A stretch of DNA of 64,000 nucleotides. It comes from Candidatus Nitrosopumilus limneticus (lineage in GTDB: Archaea; Thermoproteota; Nitrososphaeria; Nitrososphaerales; Nitrosopumilaceae). Location of the stretch: positions 1-64,000 of the forward strand of contig JAHCGZ010000001.1 in assembly GCA_022117465.1 (NCBI GenBank), given 5' to 3'. The notes below the pieces were generated by a model. It was given only the letters and a program-made list of their open reading frames with translations. It ran no database searches and had not been told where the DNA came from. Positions within the stretch are counted from its first letter, which is position 1. Every line of letters begins with the position of its first letter. Of the stretch, positions 1 through 7,735 are shown in pieces. A program made the translations under genes and the position numbers.

Positions 1-3000
1 GTGCATCAAATTTCTTTTCTTGAATTGCTGCAACGTATCCCTCATAGATACCCTTTATTTCCTCAACCTTTGCAGCTTCCACTTGATACTCAAATAATTG
101 CTCGCCTTCAGGGCTTTTTCAACGTAAAAAAATACTGCTTTTATTGGTAATTTTCCATAGTTAGGATTTTCTTTTATTGCCAAAGCATAGAAATTCAGTT
201 GGGGGCTATTTTTGGCATCAACTTTTTTATTTTACCACCTGTCTTGTAATCAATTACAACATATTCCCCATCAGGAGTTTTTTCTAATCTATCAATTACA
301 ACATTTACTTTGAATCCCTCTACGTATGTTGTAAAAGGTAATTCCAATGCAACTATCTCATTAGGATTAGAACTTGTCCATTTCTGATAGGATTCTAATG
401 CTGGAGTTAGAGATTTTCTGTCTTGTTGTTCTTTTTGAATGGAGCCTGTAAGATATTGTTTAGGATCCCAGTTGGTTTGTAATTCAGAAAATAGTTTGCA
501 GTATCATCTAAATTTCCTTCTTTTTGTCGTATAGATGATTCCTCAACTATTTTATGAAACATTCTTCCTTTGTATAATGCATATTGTTCTTGATTTGCAG
601 GTAATGCCATTAAGGACATATTGATACCAAAATTGTTTTGGACAATTTGTCATATGTTTCAAATTTAGAAAATGACAAGTTCTTTTTTGTAAATCCTAAT
701 CTTTCAGATTTTGTTCCATTTTAATCGTGATTCAATATCATCACTAGATTTTTGTTTGGTAACAATAATTCCTCACTAAATCCTTGAGTTGTTTTATTTT
801 TTGAAAGAAACCAATTTTTCCTAAATCTAAAATTTTTTGAATTGCACTTTCATATTGTTCACTGTAAAGATTTTTAATTACTTCAGATAATTGTTGATTT
901 TTAATAATTTCAAAAAACTGCATTAAAAGTAGTAGAGATGTTTGAATTAGTGCTTGAATCATATTGTATAAAGTCAATGTGAGGATTATCTTTAGGCTTT
1001 AATGGTTCAACAAATTTTGATATCTTATTAGCCCTCTTTCTATTCTCATATTGAGTAGGATACATTACAAAGAGATTATCTATGGTTCTAGTCATGGCTA
1101 CATATAGAACTCTACGCTCTTCTCTTAGAATTCCCTCCTTGGATCTGATGCTGGAATTACTTCCTTTGCAAAGTTCCTCGTGGCACATAAAATGGTTTTT
1201 TCAGCTATAACGCAATGGAATTTTTGATGTTGCAACATCTATGATAAAAACTGTCTTGAATTCTAATCCTTTACTTTTATGATTGTAGATACTTGAATAG
1301 AGTCACTATCTGCATCATCTCTTTTTGTTTCATATCAAACTGTTTTAATTCATTAATAAATTCTAAAAATTCTTTATTCCCCAGATTAGAATTAATTTTT
1401 TCATAATCAATTGCAGTATCTATTACAATCATTTAAAAATTGACGTTCTATAAAATTTTCCATAGAATCATCATTAGAAATTTTTTTATAAATTCCAGTC
1501 TTTGTTCTAATTAATTGATAAATTAACTGTGACGGGGAATTATCTCGTGCTAATTCCATGAAACTTTGAATCATTAAATAAATTTCATTTAATTCTGTTG
1601 TTTGTGTTAGTCCATCTACTTTAAGATCAGATAATACATCATACATGTAGTCTCCATCAGTTTGTATTTTGGCTCGAATCATTGCTTCATAATTTATTTT
1701 AGAAATATTTTGCTCAGTAATCCCATATTCTTGAAGAATTCTAATAATACTAATCATGGATTTCATGGGATTTGCAATTATTCTAAGAAATGAAAACAAA
1801 ACTTTAACATAGAGGAGTTATGAATTTCAGATCTACCGATATACTTTACAGGTATGCCATCAGATACTAAAATTTGTGCAACATTAAATCCATCTAATTG
1901 TTTTCTTGACAATATAGCAAAATCACTAAATTTACAATTTGTTTTCTTTATTAATTCATAAATTTTATTTTTGATAAATTCTGCTTGTGCAAATTCTGAT
2001 GAACACTCTACTACACTTACCTTCTGAGAATCGTCTTTTGTAGGCACAATTTTCTTTTTTTCACGATACACATCTTGTTCTAGGAGTTGATTTGATACTG
2101 CAATAACGTTTTTTGGGTTTCTCCAGTTTTTTGCTAAAATAATTTCTGTATGATCGGGGTATTCTTTTTTGAAATCCTGAAAAATTTCAGTATATGCACC
2201 TTGGAATCGGTATATGTTCTGGTCTGCATCACCAACTGCTGTGACATTTCCATCTTTTACTAATTTTTTAACAACTGCAAATTGTGCATAGTTGTTATCT
2301 TGGAATTCGTCAATCAAGATATGTTTGTATTTTTGTTGTACTAGTTTTAGTGCATGCTGTTTTTCTTTGTTTGCAAGTAGTTTATTTGACTCTACAATAA
2401 GATCATCAAAGTCCATTACATCTTTTTCTTTTTTGAATTTGACATATTCTTTGTAAATTTTTGTTAAATTATCAAGCAGGTGCATGTACTCCACTTCTTC
2501 TACGTCTTTCATCAATGATGGATCTTGAAATCTTTTTTGAACAAACACCTCAAGTTCTTCAGGTGTGATCAGTGCATCATTAAAAACACTAATTCCATCA
2601 ATCATTTTTTCAATTATTTCTGATGCATTGTTTCCAATTTCAATGTGTTCATCAAATTGAAATTTATCAATATTTTGAACTCCCCATACTAAAAACATGG
2701 GTCTATCAATAACACCACCTTTCATTCCAAAACCAGTATGTATGGTATTGTCTAATAGTAAACGTCTACAAAATGAATGATAAGTACTAATTTCCATTTC
2801 TGAAATATCGATTTTTTCTTTAATGTCTTTGTCTTCTTGAATTCTTTCTTTGATTTCATTTGCAGCTTTTTCTGAAAAAGTCAGACAAAGAATTTCTGAT
2901 GGCTTTAATCCTGTTTTTAAAAGAAATTTTATTCTTTCAATAATTACAAATGTTTTTCCACTTCCAGGTCCGGCTGTTACTAATAGTGGTGAGCCTATAT

Positions 3001-3076
3001 GTTCAACTGCAGAAATTTGAATTGAATCTAATGCCATATCAATTATTTTATCTGTAGTTATTATGGATTCGCACAA
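1..3076 (-). pseudogene. UvrD/PcrA-like superfamily I helicase with C-terminal RecB-type nuclease, broken by frameshifts and cut by window edge
   Basis: Read on the minus strand, the first 432 codons are intact and carry the SF1A helicase Walker A (AGPGSGKT), motif II (LIDEFQDNN) and motif III (GDADQNIYRFQGA). The homology then continues through successive frames: 1799-1407, then 1425-1270, then a motif V region (STI-KSKGLEFKTVFI) with a missing base, motif VI (ERRVLYVAMTR) at 1188-910, 977-744 and 619-407. At about 230-340 a RecB/PD-(D/E)XK signature (VVIDYKTGGK) is readable. I count at least seven single-base shifts, mostly at A/T runs, and no large insertion. The protein would be a DNA repair helicase-nuclease of roughly 1000 residues. 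The TTG at 3076 opens the frame, but ATG at 3037 (MALDSIQ...) is the likelier ancestral start. The C-terminus runs off the left edge. Real pseudogene versus assembly error cannot be decided here, but the local density of shifts favours decay. Confidence 0.8.
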
Positions 3077-3156
3077 AAAATCTCACAAAAATTTTAAACG
3101 GTTAATCAACATGAATCTGTCATGAGATAGTACTTCAAGATTTTCTAATTTTTATA

Positions 3157-3253
3157 CCTAAAAGTTAAGTATAACTAAACATACTATTACAAATATTAAG
3201 TGGTGTTAAACCATTAAATATCATGATATCACTATATGATTAATGAATCAAAT
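3157..3253 (+). repeat. 97-bp direct repeat, copy 1 (promoter/leader plus start codon of the DUF6745 gene)
   Basis: Positions 3157-3253 recur at 5038-5134 with only two mismatches (C3211/T5092 and T3240/G5121). The repeat includes a perfect 12-bp palindrome, ATATCATGATAT, at 3218-3229 and ends inside the first codons of the downstream gene (ATG at 3243). A TTTATA element lies just upstream at 3151-3156. The likely content is a promoter/5'-leader with an operator-like palindrome. Confidence 0.9.
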
Positions 3254-4673
3254 ACAACAAAAAAAATTAGAACAACTAACACCAGAACAGGAATCACTAA
3301 TTCCAATAATTAACGACAAGTGGATCAATCTTGCATTGGATGGTAAAACAGAACTGAAATATTCTCAAGAGCTACAAGACGGCATAAACTGGATATATCA
3401 AAAGGCCAATCAGAAAAATACAAACCCGCTAATCATTATTGCGCCGTCTCCATACAGTGCACAGTTGATTGCAAATTTTATAAACAACGCATCAGCATCA
3501 TATTTACAAAATCCAAAACCATGTAAAGTAATCAAAAATCCCGGCACCTATGCTTATGTTGGTTTTAATACATGTGGTAATGTATCTGACGGTAAGAAAT
3601 TCCGAAATTACATTGAACATGAAGAGAAGTTCTGGCGTGATGATGTTTTTACTAATGTAACTTTTGATACTATTGATTTTATTAAGGATCGTGTTGCAGT
3701 TAGCATCCTAACAGATATTGCAGACAACAAAATTCAAGTTGCACCGTGGTATGTTTCAGAATCGGTGGCAAGAATCATTTGTGACAAGGTTGATAAAGAT
3801 GTGAGTTCCCCACGTGATCCTATTTCCTCCTTGACTAGTGTAGTCGACCTAATAACTAACATATCTAAAAATGTGATATCAGAAACTAGATTTTCTACTT
3901 CAAATTATATTAGAAATTTGATTGCAAAAGGTGTTTCAGCCAGTATTAACAACGTTACCATACCAATAGAAGTATCTGTCTTGTCTAGTGTTGGGTGTGA
4001 CATTGGGGATTCTATTGAATTTGACAGGTTTGAATATTTTATAGAATGTGACTGCTTTGATCTATGCGGACGTATAGCATACTTGGATTATTTTGATACA
4101 ATTGGAGTTACAGAAAATAAAGAATTTAGAAAACTTAGAGACATACTCTGTCTTGGCATCTGGTCTGCAATTTTCTTTGAGAATGTGGCAATTCTTTCAA
4201 TGACTCCAAGCAAGGTATCACTAGATGACAGAAAAAAATTACATTCTGTATCAGGACCTGCAGTCAAGTTCAGAGACGGCTATTCAACATATCAAATACA
4301 CGGAGTAAGTTTTGACGAAAATACATTTCATGACGTGACACAAAGAAAGATTCCAGTTAAAGGCATACTATCACTTTCAAACATCGAGCAGAGATATGTC
4401 GCCTTGGAGTATTACGGATTTGAAAATATTATTGATGAACTAAATGCAAGATTAATTGATGAATCACCAAGGGGAAACAAGCTTTACGAAATTGGCTTTG
4501 CAATCGGAGTAAGAAGAATAGTCATTACAAAATTCCTAAAATATTCCTGTCCAAGCACAGAGAGAAATTATGGTAGTTTTGTAAAACCTGAAATCACACG
4601 AGCTGACCAAGCAATGGCGTGGAAACACAACTGTACAGAACAAGAATATGAGGTATTGAAACTTGAAGCATAA
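3243..4673 (+). CDS. DUF6745 family protein
   Basis: This 476-residue protein opens with the pattern I associate with DUF6745 proteins (LEQLTPEQESLIP...KWINLAL, residues 9-33), a family of unknown function found mainly in bacteria. No catalytic motif is obvious. The middle has a Cys/Asp-rich stretch (ECDCFDLCGRIAYLDYF, about residues 268-284), and the C-terminal third looks like strand-rich repeats. Its first codons lie inside the duplicated 97-bp element, so its promoter and leader are the repeated unit. The stop codon overlaps the TTG start of the next gene by 11 nt, so the two are almost certainly co-translated. The patchy archaeal occurrence and accessory surroundings suggest horizontal transfer, which is an inference. 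No function is assigned. Confidence 0.7.
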   Translation: MNQIQQKKLEQLTPEQESLIPIINDKWINLALDGKTELKYSQELQDGINWIYQKANQKNTNPLIIIAPSPYSAQLIANFINNASASYLQNPKPCKVIKNPGTYAYVGFNTCGNVSDGKKFRNYIEHEEKFWRDDVFTNVTFDTIDFIKDRVAVSILTDIADNKIQVAPWYVSESVARIICDKVDKDVSSPRDPISSLTSVVDLITNISKNVISETRFSTSNYIRNLIAKGVSASINNVTIPIEVSVLSSVGCDIGDSIEFDRFEYFIECDCFDLCGRIAYLDYFDTIGVTENKEFRKLRDILCLGIWSAIFFENVAILSMTPSKVSLDDRKKLHSVSGPAVKFRDGYSTYQIHGVSFDENTFHDVTQRKIPVKGILSLSNIEQRYVALEYYGFENIIDELNARLIDESPRGNKLYEIGFAIGVRRIVITKFLKYSCPSTERNYGSFVKPEITRADQAMAWKHNCTEQEYEVLKLEA

Positions 4674-5007
4674 AATATTTCGACACGGCGATGTTGATGG
4701 AAGAGAAATAGAATCTATTCCATCTACTGCCAAATTACTAGATACCAAGACAGTAGCATACGGTGAGGTCACAGGCCATCATCATACGTTTACAGGTCAG
4801 GTGCTAGTCTATCAACCAATAGAGGGACAAACAATCAAGATTGATGGAGAGGATATTCCAGTCCAAAAATACATTGAGGTAATAGAGGACTCGACTCTTA
4901 TCCATCAAGAGCACAATCAAATCTTGGTGCAAAAAGGAGTGTACGCCATTTTACAAGAAAGAGAATGGAATCCTTTTGAGCAACAGATTAGGAAAGTACT
5001 TGATTGA
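4663..5007 (+). CDS. Small conserved partner of DUF6745 protein
   Basis: This 114-residue protein starts at TTG 4663, inside the end of the DUF6745 gene (11-nt overlap). It begins with a short basic stretch and R-H-G-D-V. It contains an AYGEVTGHHHTFTGQV core with three consecutive histidines (residues about 39-41), then strand-rich sequence ending QKGVYAILQEREW. Small proteins of this GEVTGH(A/H)H type accompany DUF6745 genes in bacteria, from memory of the family context. The His cluster could bind metal, but no activity is known. The tight overlap argues that the two proteins act together. Confidence 0.65.
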   Translation: MKHKIFRHGDVDGREIESIPSTAKLLDTKTVAYGEVTGHHHTFTGQVLVYQPIEGQTIKIDGEDIPVQKYIEVIEDSTLIHQEHNQILVQKGVYAILQEREWNPFEQQIRKVLD

Positions 5008-5037
5008 TCCCCTTTTTTTCTTTAATCCATTATTATG

Positions 5038-5134
5038 CCTAAAAGTTAAGTATAACTAAACATACTATTACAAATATTAAGTGGTGTTAAATCATTAAAT
5101 ATCATGATATCACTATATGAGTAATGAATCAAAT
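5038..5134 (+). repeat. 97-bp direct repeat, copy 2
   Basis: This is the second copy of the 3157-3253 element, offset by exactly 1881 bp, with two substitutions. The 12-bp palindrome is at 5099-5110. It carries the same ATG-AAT-CAA-AT start, here opening a 27-codon frame instead of the DUF6745 gene. Together the copies bracket the two-gene module. Confidence 0.9.
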
Positions 5135-5207
5135 TTATAAAAAAATATCAACAAATGATACATGTGAGAACAGATCAAGGAGGAATCTAGATGGAACAAG
5201 ATCTTAG
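5124..5207 (+). CDS. Possible 27-residue leader peptide from repeat copy 2
   Basis: The ATG carried in by the repeat opens a frame of 27 codons, beginning MNQIYKKIS and ending in TAG at 5205-5207. It covers the AAGGAGG ribosome-binding site of the next gene and overlaps that gene's ATG (5191) by 17 nt in another frame. It could be an upstream ORF that modulates initiation at 5191, or simply a relic of the duplication. There is no homology evidence. Confidence 0.3.
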   Translation: MNQIYKKISTNDTCENRSRRNLDGTRS

Positions 5208-5394
5208 AAAATCACTTGGAGAAAGACTTGATATTGTAGAAATAGAATACGAGATTAAGAAATTCTCCTTAGAAGTGGATTATCACAAATCAAAGTCTAG
5301 AATATTTGAACAAACAATCAAAGAATGGCAAAGAGAACTAGATGCACGAGGTGTTACACCAAATCCATTTCCAAAAGGAGAATTTTATCAATAA
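5191..5394 (+). CDS. Small hypothetical protein, predicted coiled coil
   Basis: This 67-residue protein is preceded by a strong AAGGAGG at a good distance from ATG 5191, which is unusual among the mostly leaderless genes here. Residues about 5-52 are highly charged with heptad-like hydrophobics (SLGERLDIVEIEYEIKKFSL...), suggesting a helical hairpin or coiled coil. The tail (TPNPFPKGEFYQ) is non-helical. It sits directly after repeat copy 2 and so would share the promoter sequence used by the DUF6745 pair. I do not recognise the family. Confidence 0.5.
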   Translation: MEQDLRKSLGERLDIVEIEYEIKKFSLEVDYHKSKSRIFEQTIKEWQRELDARGVTPNPFPKGEFYQ

Positions 5395-5489
5395 AAAGAG
5401 TTGTTGTAAAATGATAAATATTGAAAAACTCAAAGATCACATAAAAAAACAATACTTTTTGCAATCAACTAAAATCAGTAGGAATAAAA

Positions 5490-6720
5490 ATGAGTGTTGA
5501 AAATAAATTAAAAAATTTGTATAATGCAGGCTCGGAATTTACAAAAAACAAGCAATTCCAAAAAGCACTTGATTGTTATAATAAAATCCTAAAAACAACA
5601 CCTAATGATGTTAAAACATTATACAAAAAATGCATCGCACTTGAAAATCTGTGCAAATACGATAAAGCAGTACAATGCTATGATGTATTATTAAAAATAA
5701 AACCAGATTATACAGATGTATTACACAGTAAAGGACAGGTACTTGCTAAACTCAGTCAATATGACAAAGCAGTAGAGTGTTATGATACAATATTAAAGAT
5801 AAATCCTGAGGATACAAATGCGTTATACACTAAAGGTAATGCACTGTTTGAACAGAGTCAATATGAAAAAGCAATAGAGTGTTACAATAAAGTACTAAAG
5901 ATAAAGCCTGAGGATATCAATGCATTATTCAATAAAGGCAATGCACTGTTTGAACTGGGTCAAAGTGACAAGGCTCTAAAATGCTTTGATAAACCTTTTA
6001 AAAAAAATCCGCCAATATGCTCAATATCACCAGGATATCCAGTGTATTGTCTCAAGTGCAATTCAACTAGGGTTTTAATTTTCTATGATCCTCGATTTAC
6101 ACCAAGATTGCAAAATAAATGGGATGAATTAATTTATGGCAAAAAAATTTTACTTGAAAACAGGTGGGAGAAAATTAAAGACGAGAATCAGTGGGGGTAA
6201 ACTAAAAAAAGGAACAGAAAAACCAAACTGGATTTGCAAGGATTGCTATGATGGAGGAATATATTGGAATATCCAATTGATAAAAAAATCTTTAATGAAT
6301 TTAAAAAATATGAAAAAACATTTACTGAAAAAAGTAATCCACTTTACTGGGACAGAAATGGTGAAAAAATTATATTAAAGGAAATATATGATAAATCAAA
6401 CATTAAAAGTAGTTCACTTGCATTAATTGCAGTAAACACGACAGCAATACAACATAAAGAATTTTTCAAAATATAGAAAATACATAAAAAATACTTTCAA
6501 TAAAGATACAATCTACTATGGATTATGGCCTGATAAGGAGAATAATAAAGTAGAATACGACATACTGTATACCATTGATTCTACAAACAAGAATGAAATT
6601 CAAAAACATTTGAATTTACATAACCAAATCAATAATGGATTAGCACAAAAGATGGCACTAATTATTGACAAAGATGGGGGATGGAAGATACAAAATAATA
6701 AAAAATATACTTTCAATTAA
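5490..6720 (+). pseudogene. TPR-repeat protein with C-terminal zinc-ribbon-like domain, frameshifted
   Basis: The intact first frame (5490-6200) encodes at least four tetratricopeptide repeats: QYDKAVECYDTILKINPED and close variants, about every 34 residues from residue 10 to 165. It also carries the first half of a zinc ribbon (CLKCNSTRV). The second half (WICKDCYDGG) is in another frame after about 6170, the following part (EYPIDKKIFNEF...) is in a third frame from about 6264, and the tail continues past a stop at 6476 to a TAA at 6718-6720. At least three single-base shifts are needed, at A/G runs. TPR proteins with this zinc tail are scaffold-like and common in Nitrosopumilus-type genomes, from family knowledge. 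The TPR part alone might still be made. Confidence 0.65.
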
Positions 6721-6756
6721 CAAAAAATTTTAAAATATATCTGAATGGTTGTTAAA

Positions 6757-6793
6757 GCACTTGTTTTAAAAAAATTTATGCCTAAACAAGTGC
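6757..6793. repeat. 10-bp inverted repeat upstream of terminase operon
   Basis: GCACTTGTTT (6757-6766) and AAACAAGTGC (6784-6793) form perfect arms around a 17-nt AT-rich loop. It lies just after the end of the broken TPR gene and about 190 bp before the terminase operon. It may be a transcript terminator, an operator or an old recombination site. The rest of 6721-6980 is AT-rich and shows no gene. Confidence 0.5.
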
Positions 6794-6938
6794 CATAAAG
6801 TGCCTTGATTTTAAAAATTTTATAATTTCTAATTGTGGTTAAAAATTTTGATAATCAAATATAGTATTTAAGTAATAAATTAATTAAAAATTTGACATAT
6901 TTACCATTTTTTTGAGCAAATTTATGCGTAAAAAAAAG

Positions 6939-6948
6939 CTTATAAAAG
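6939..6948 (+). promoter_or_regulatory. Putative TATA box of the terminase operon
   Basis: CTTATAAAAG lies about 33-42 nt upstream of ATG 6981. This spacing fits archaeal TBP/TFB initiation with a leader of about 10 nt. It would drive the three-gene operon 6981-9486. Confidence 0.45.
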
Positions 6949-6980
6949 CATCTATAATATTTAAATATTAGGTTTTATAA

Positions 6981-7346
6981 ATGTACAACTATACTGAAAA
7001 CCCATTTGAAATGAAATTTAATAATCGTGGACGATTATCACAAAAAGAATCTCAACGCATTCTGTACTGTTTACAGGCATATCATGCTGAAATGATTGGC
7101 ATAAATCAAACATCCAAAAAAACCGGCATTCACACTCGAACTGTATCTAAATATTATAAAATATTTGATGATGAGATTAAAAAATCAGAAGATTCTTCGT
7201 TTATTGAACGATGTAAAAATACAAAAAATCAGAGAATTAATGCCATTGATTTTGACATTATAAACTTCACAAGTGATGAAAATACCATTGCGGAATTAAT
7301 TGCAATTGCATTATCTCATAATAATGTAAAGAGTATGTATTACTAA
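6981..7346 (+). CDS. HTH protein, first gene of terminase operon (possible small terminase subunit)
   Basis: This 121-residue protein has a basic N-terminus. A helix-turn-helix-like segment at about residues 27-60 (QRILYCLQAYHAEMIGINQTSKKTGIHTRTVSKYYK, here quoted only to locate it between Q21 and K58) resembles transposase/terminase-type DNA-binding helices. It is followed by an acidic linker. It stands 8 nt ahead of the next gene and two genes ahead of a terminase large subunit. A DNA-recognising small terminase subunit would be expected in this place, but that role is inferred from position and fold only. Confidence 0.5.
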   Translation: MYNYTENPFEMKFNNRGRLSQKESQRILYCLQAYHAEMIGINQTSKKTGIHTRTVSKYYKIFDDEIKKSEDSSFIERCKNTKNQRINAIDFDIINFTSDENTIAELIAIALSHNNVKSMYY

Positions 7347-7354
7347 ACGGATTA

Positions 7355-7735
7355 TTGGATAAAAAAGTTAAATCGAGGCAAAAATTACAGGACCAAAAAA
7401 TTGAATTAATCAATACTGTAACATTTGATACTGACATTGTATCTGAGGTAAAAAAATTCCAACAACACACTGAGGATTCATCTTTTATTCCAATTTCAAA
7501 AGATATGATTCCAGAAATGAATAATTTTCATGATACCCCAAATGATATATCTTTTAATCTAAATTATAATGAAAACTCGCATAATTTTCAAAATAATTTA
7601 TCTGAGACTGTCATTTGTATTCTTAACAATTCATCAAATACAACTAGTGATATTAAAAATAACCTAAACGATAATACAAATAACAATCAGCATGATGATA
7701 CTAATAATCATGTTGGACGAAAACTAGTTCCATGA
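7355..7735 (+). CDS. Asn-rich hypothetical protein in terminase operon
   Basis: This 126-residue protein starts at TTG 7355 (8 nt after the previous stop). Its stop overlaps the terminase start in an ATGA arrangement. The first 40 residues are charged. The remainder is extremely rich in Asn, Asp, Ser and Thr (for example NDNTNNNQHDDTNNH near the C-terminus), so it is probably disordered. I do not recognise it. It may be a linker or accessory packaging protein, or a degenerate gene kept by translational coupling. Confidence 0.45.
   Translation: MDKKVKSRQKLQDQKIELINTVTFDTDIVSEVKKFQQHTEDSSFIPISKDMIPEMNNFHDTPNDISFNLNYNENSHNFQNNLSETVICILNNSSNTTSDIKNNLNDNTNNNQHDDTNNHVGRKLVP

Noticed and set aside
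3157-5134. CRISPR array or transposon ends
   Set aside because: There are only two direct copies of 97 bp with coding sequence between, no short regular spacers, and no inverted termini or transposase.
6136-6476. Separate 80- and 70-codon genes after the TPR gene
   Set aside because: They continue the zinc ribbon and tail of the TPR protein in other frames, so they are frameshift products, not independent genes.
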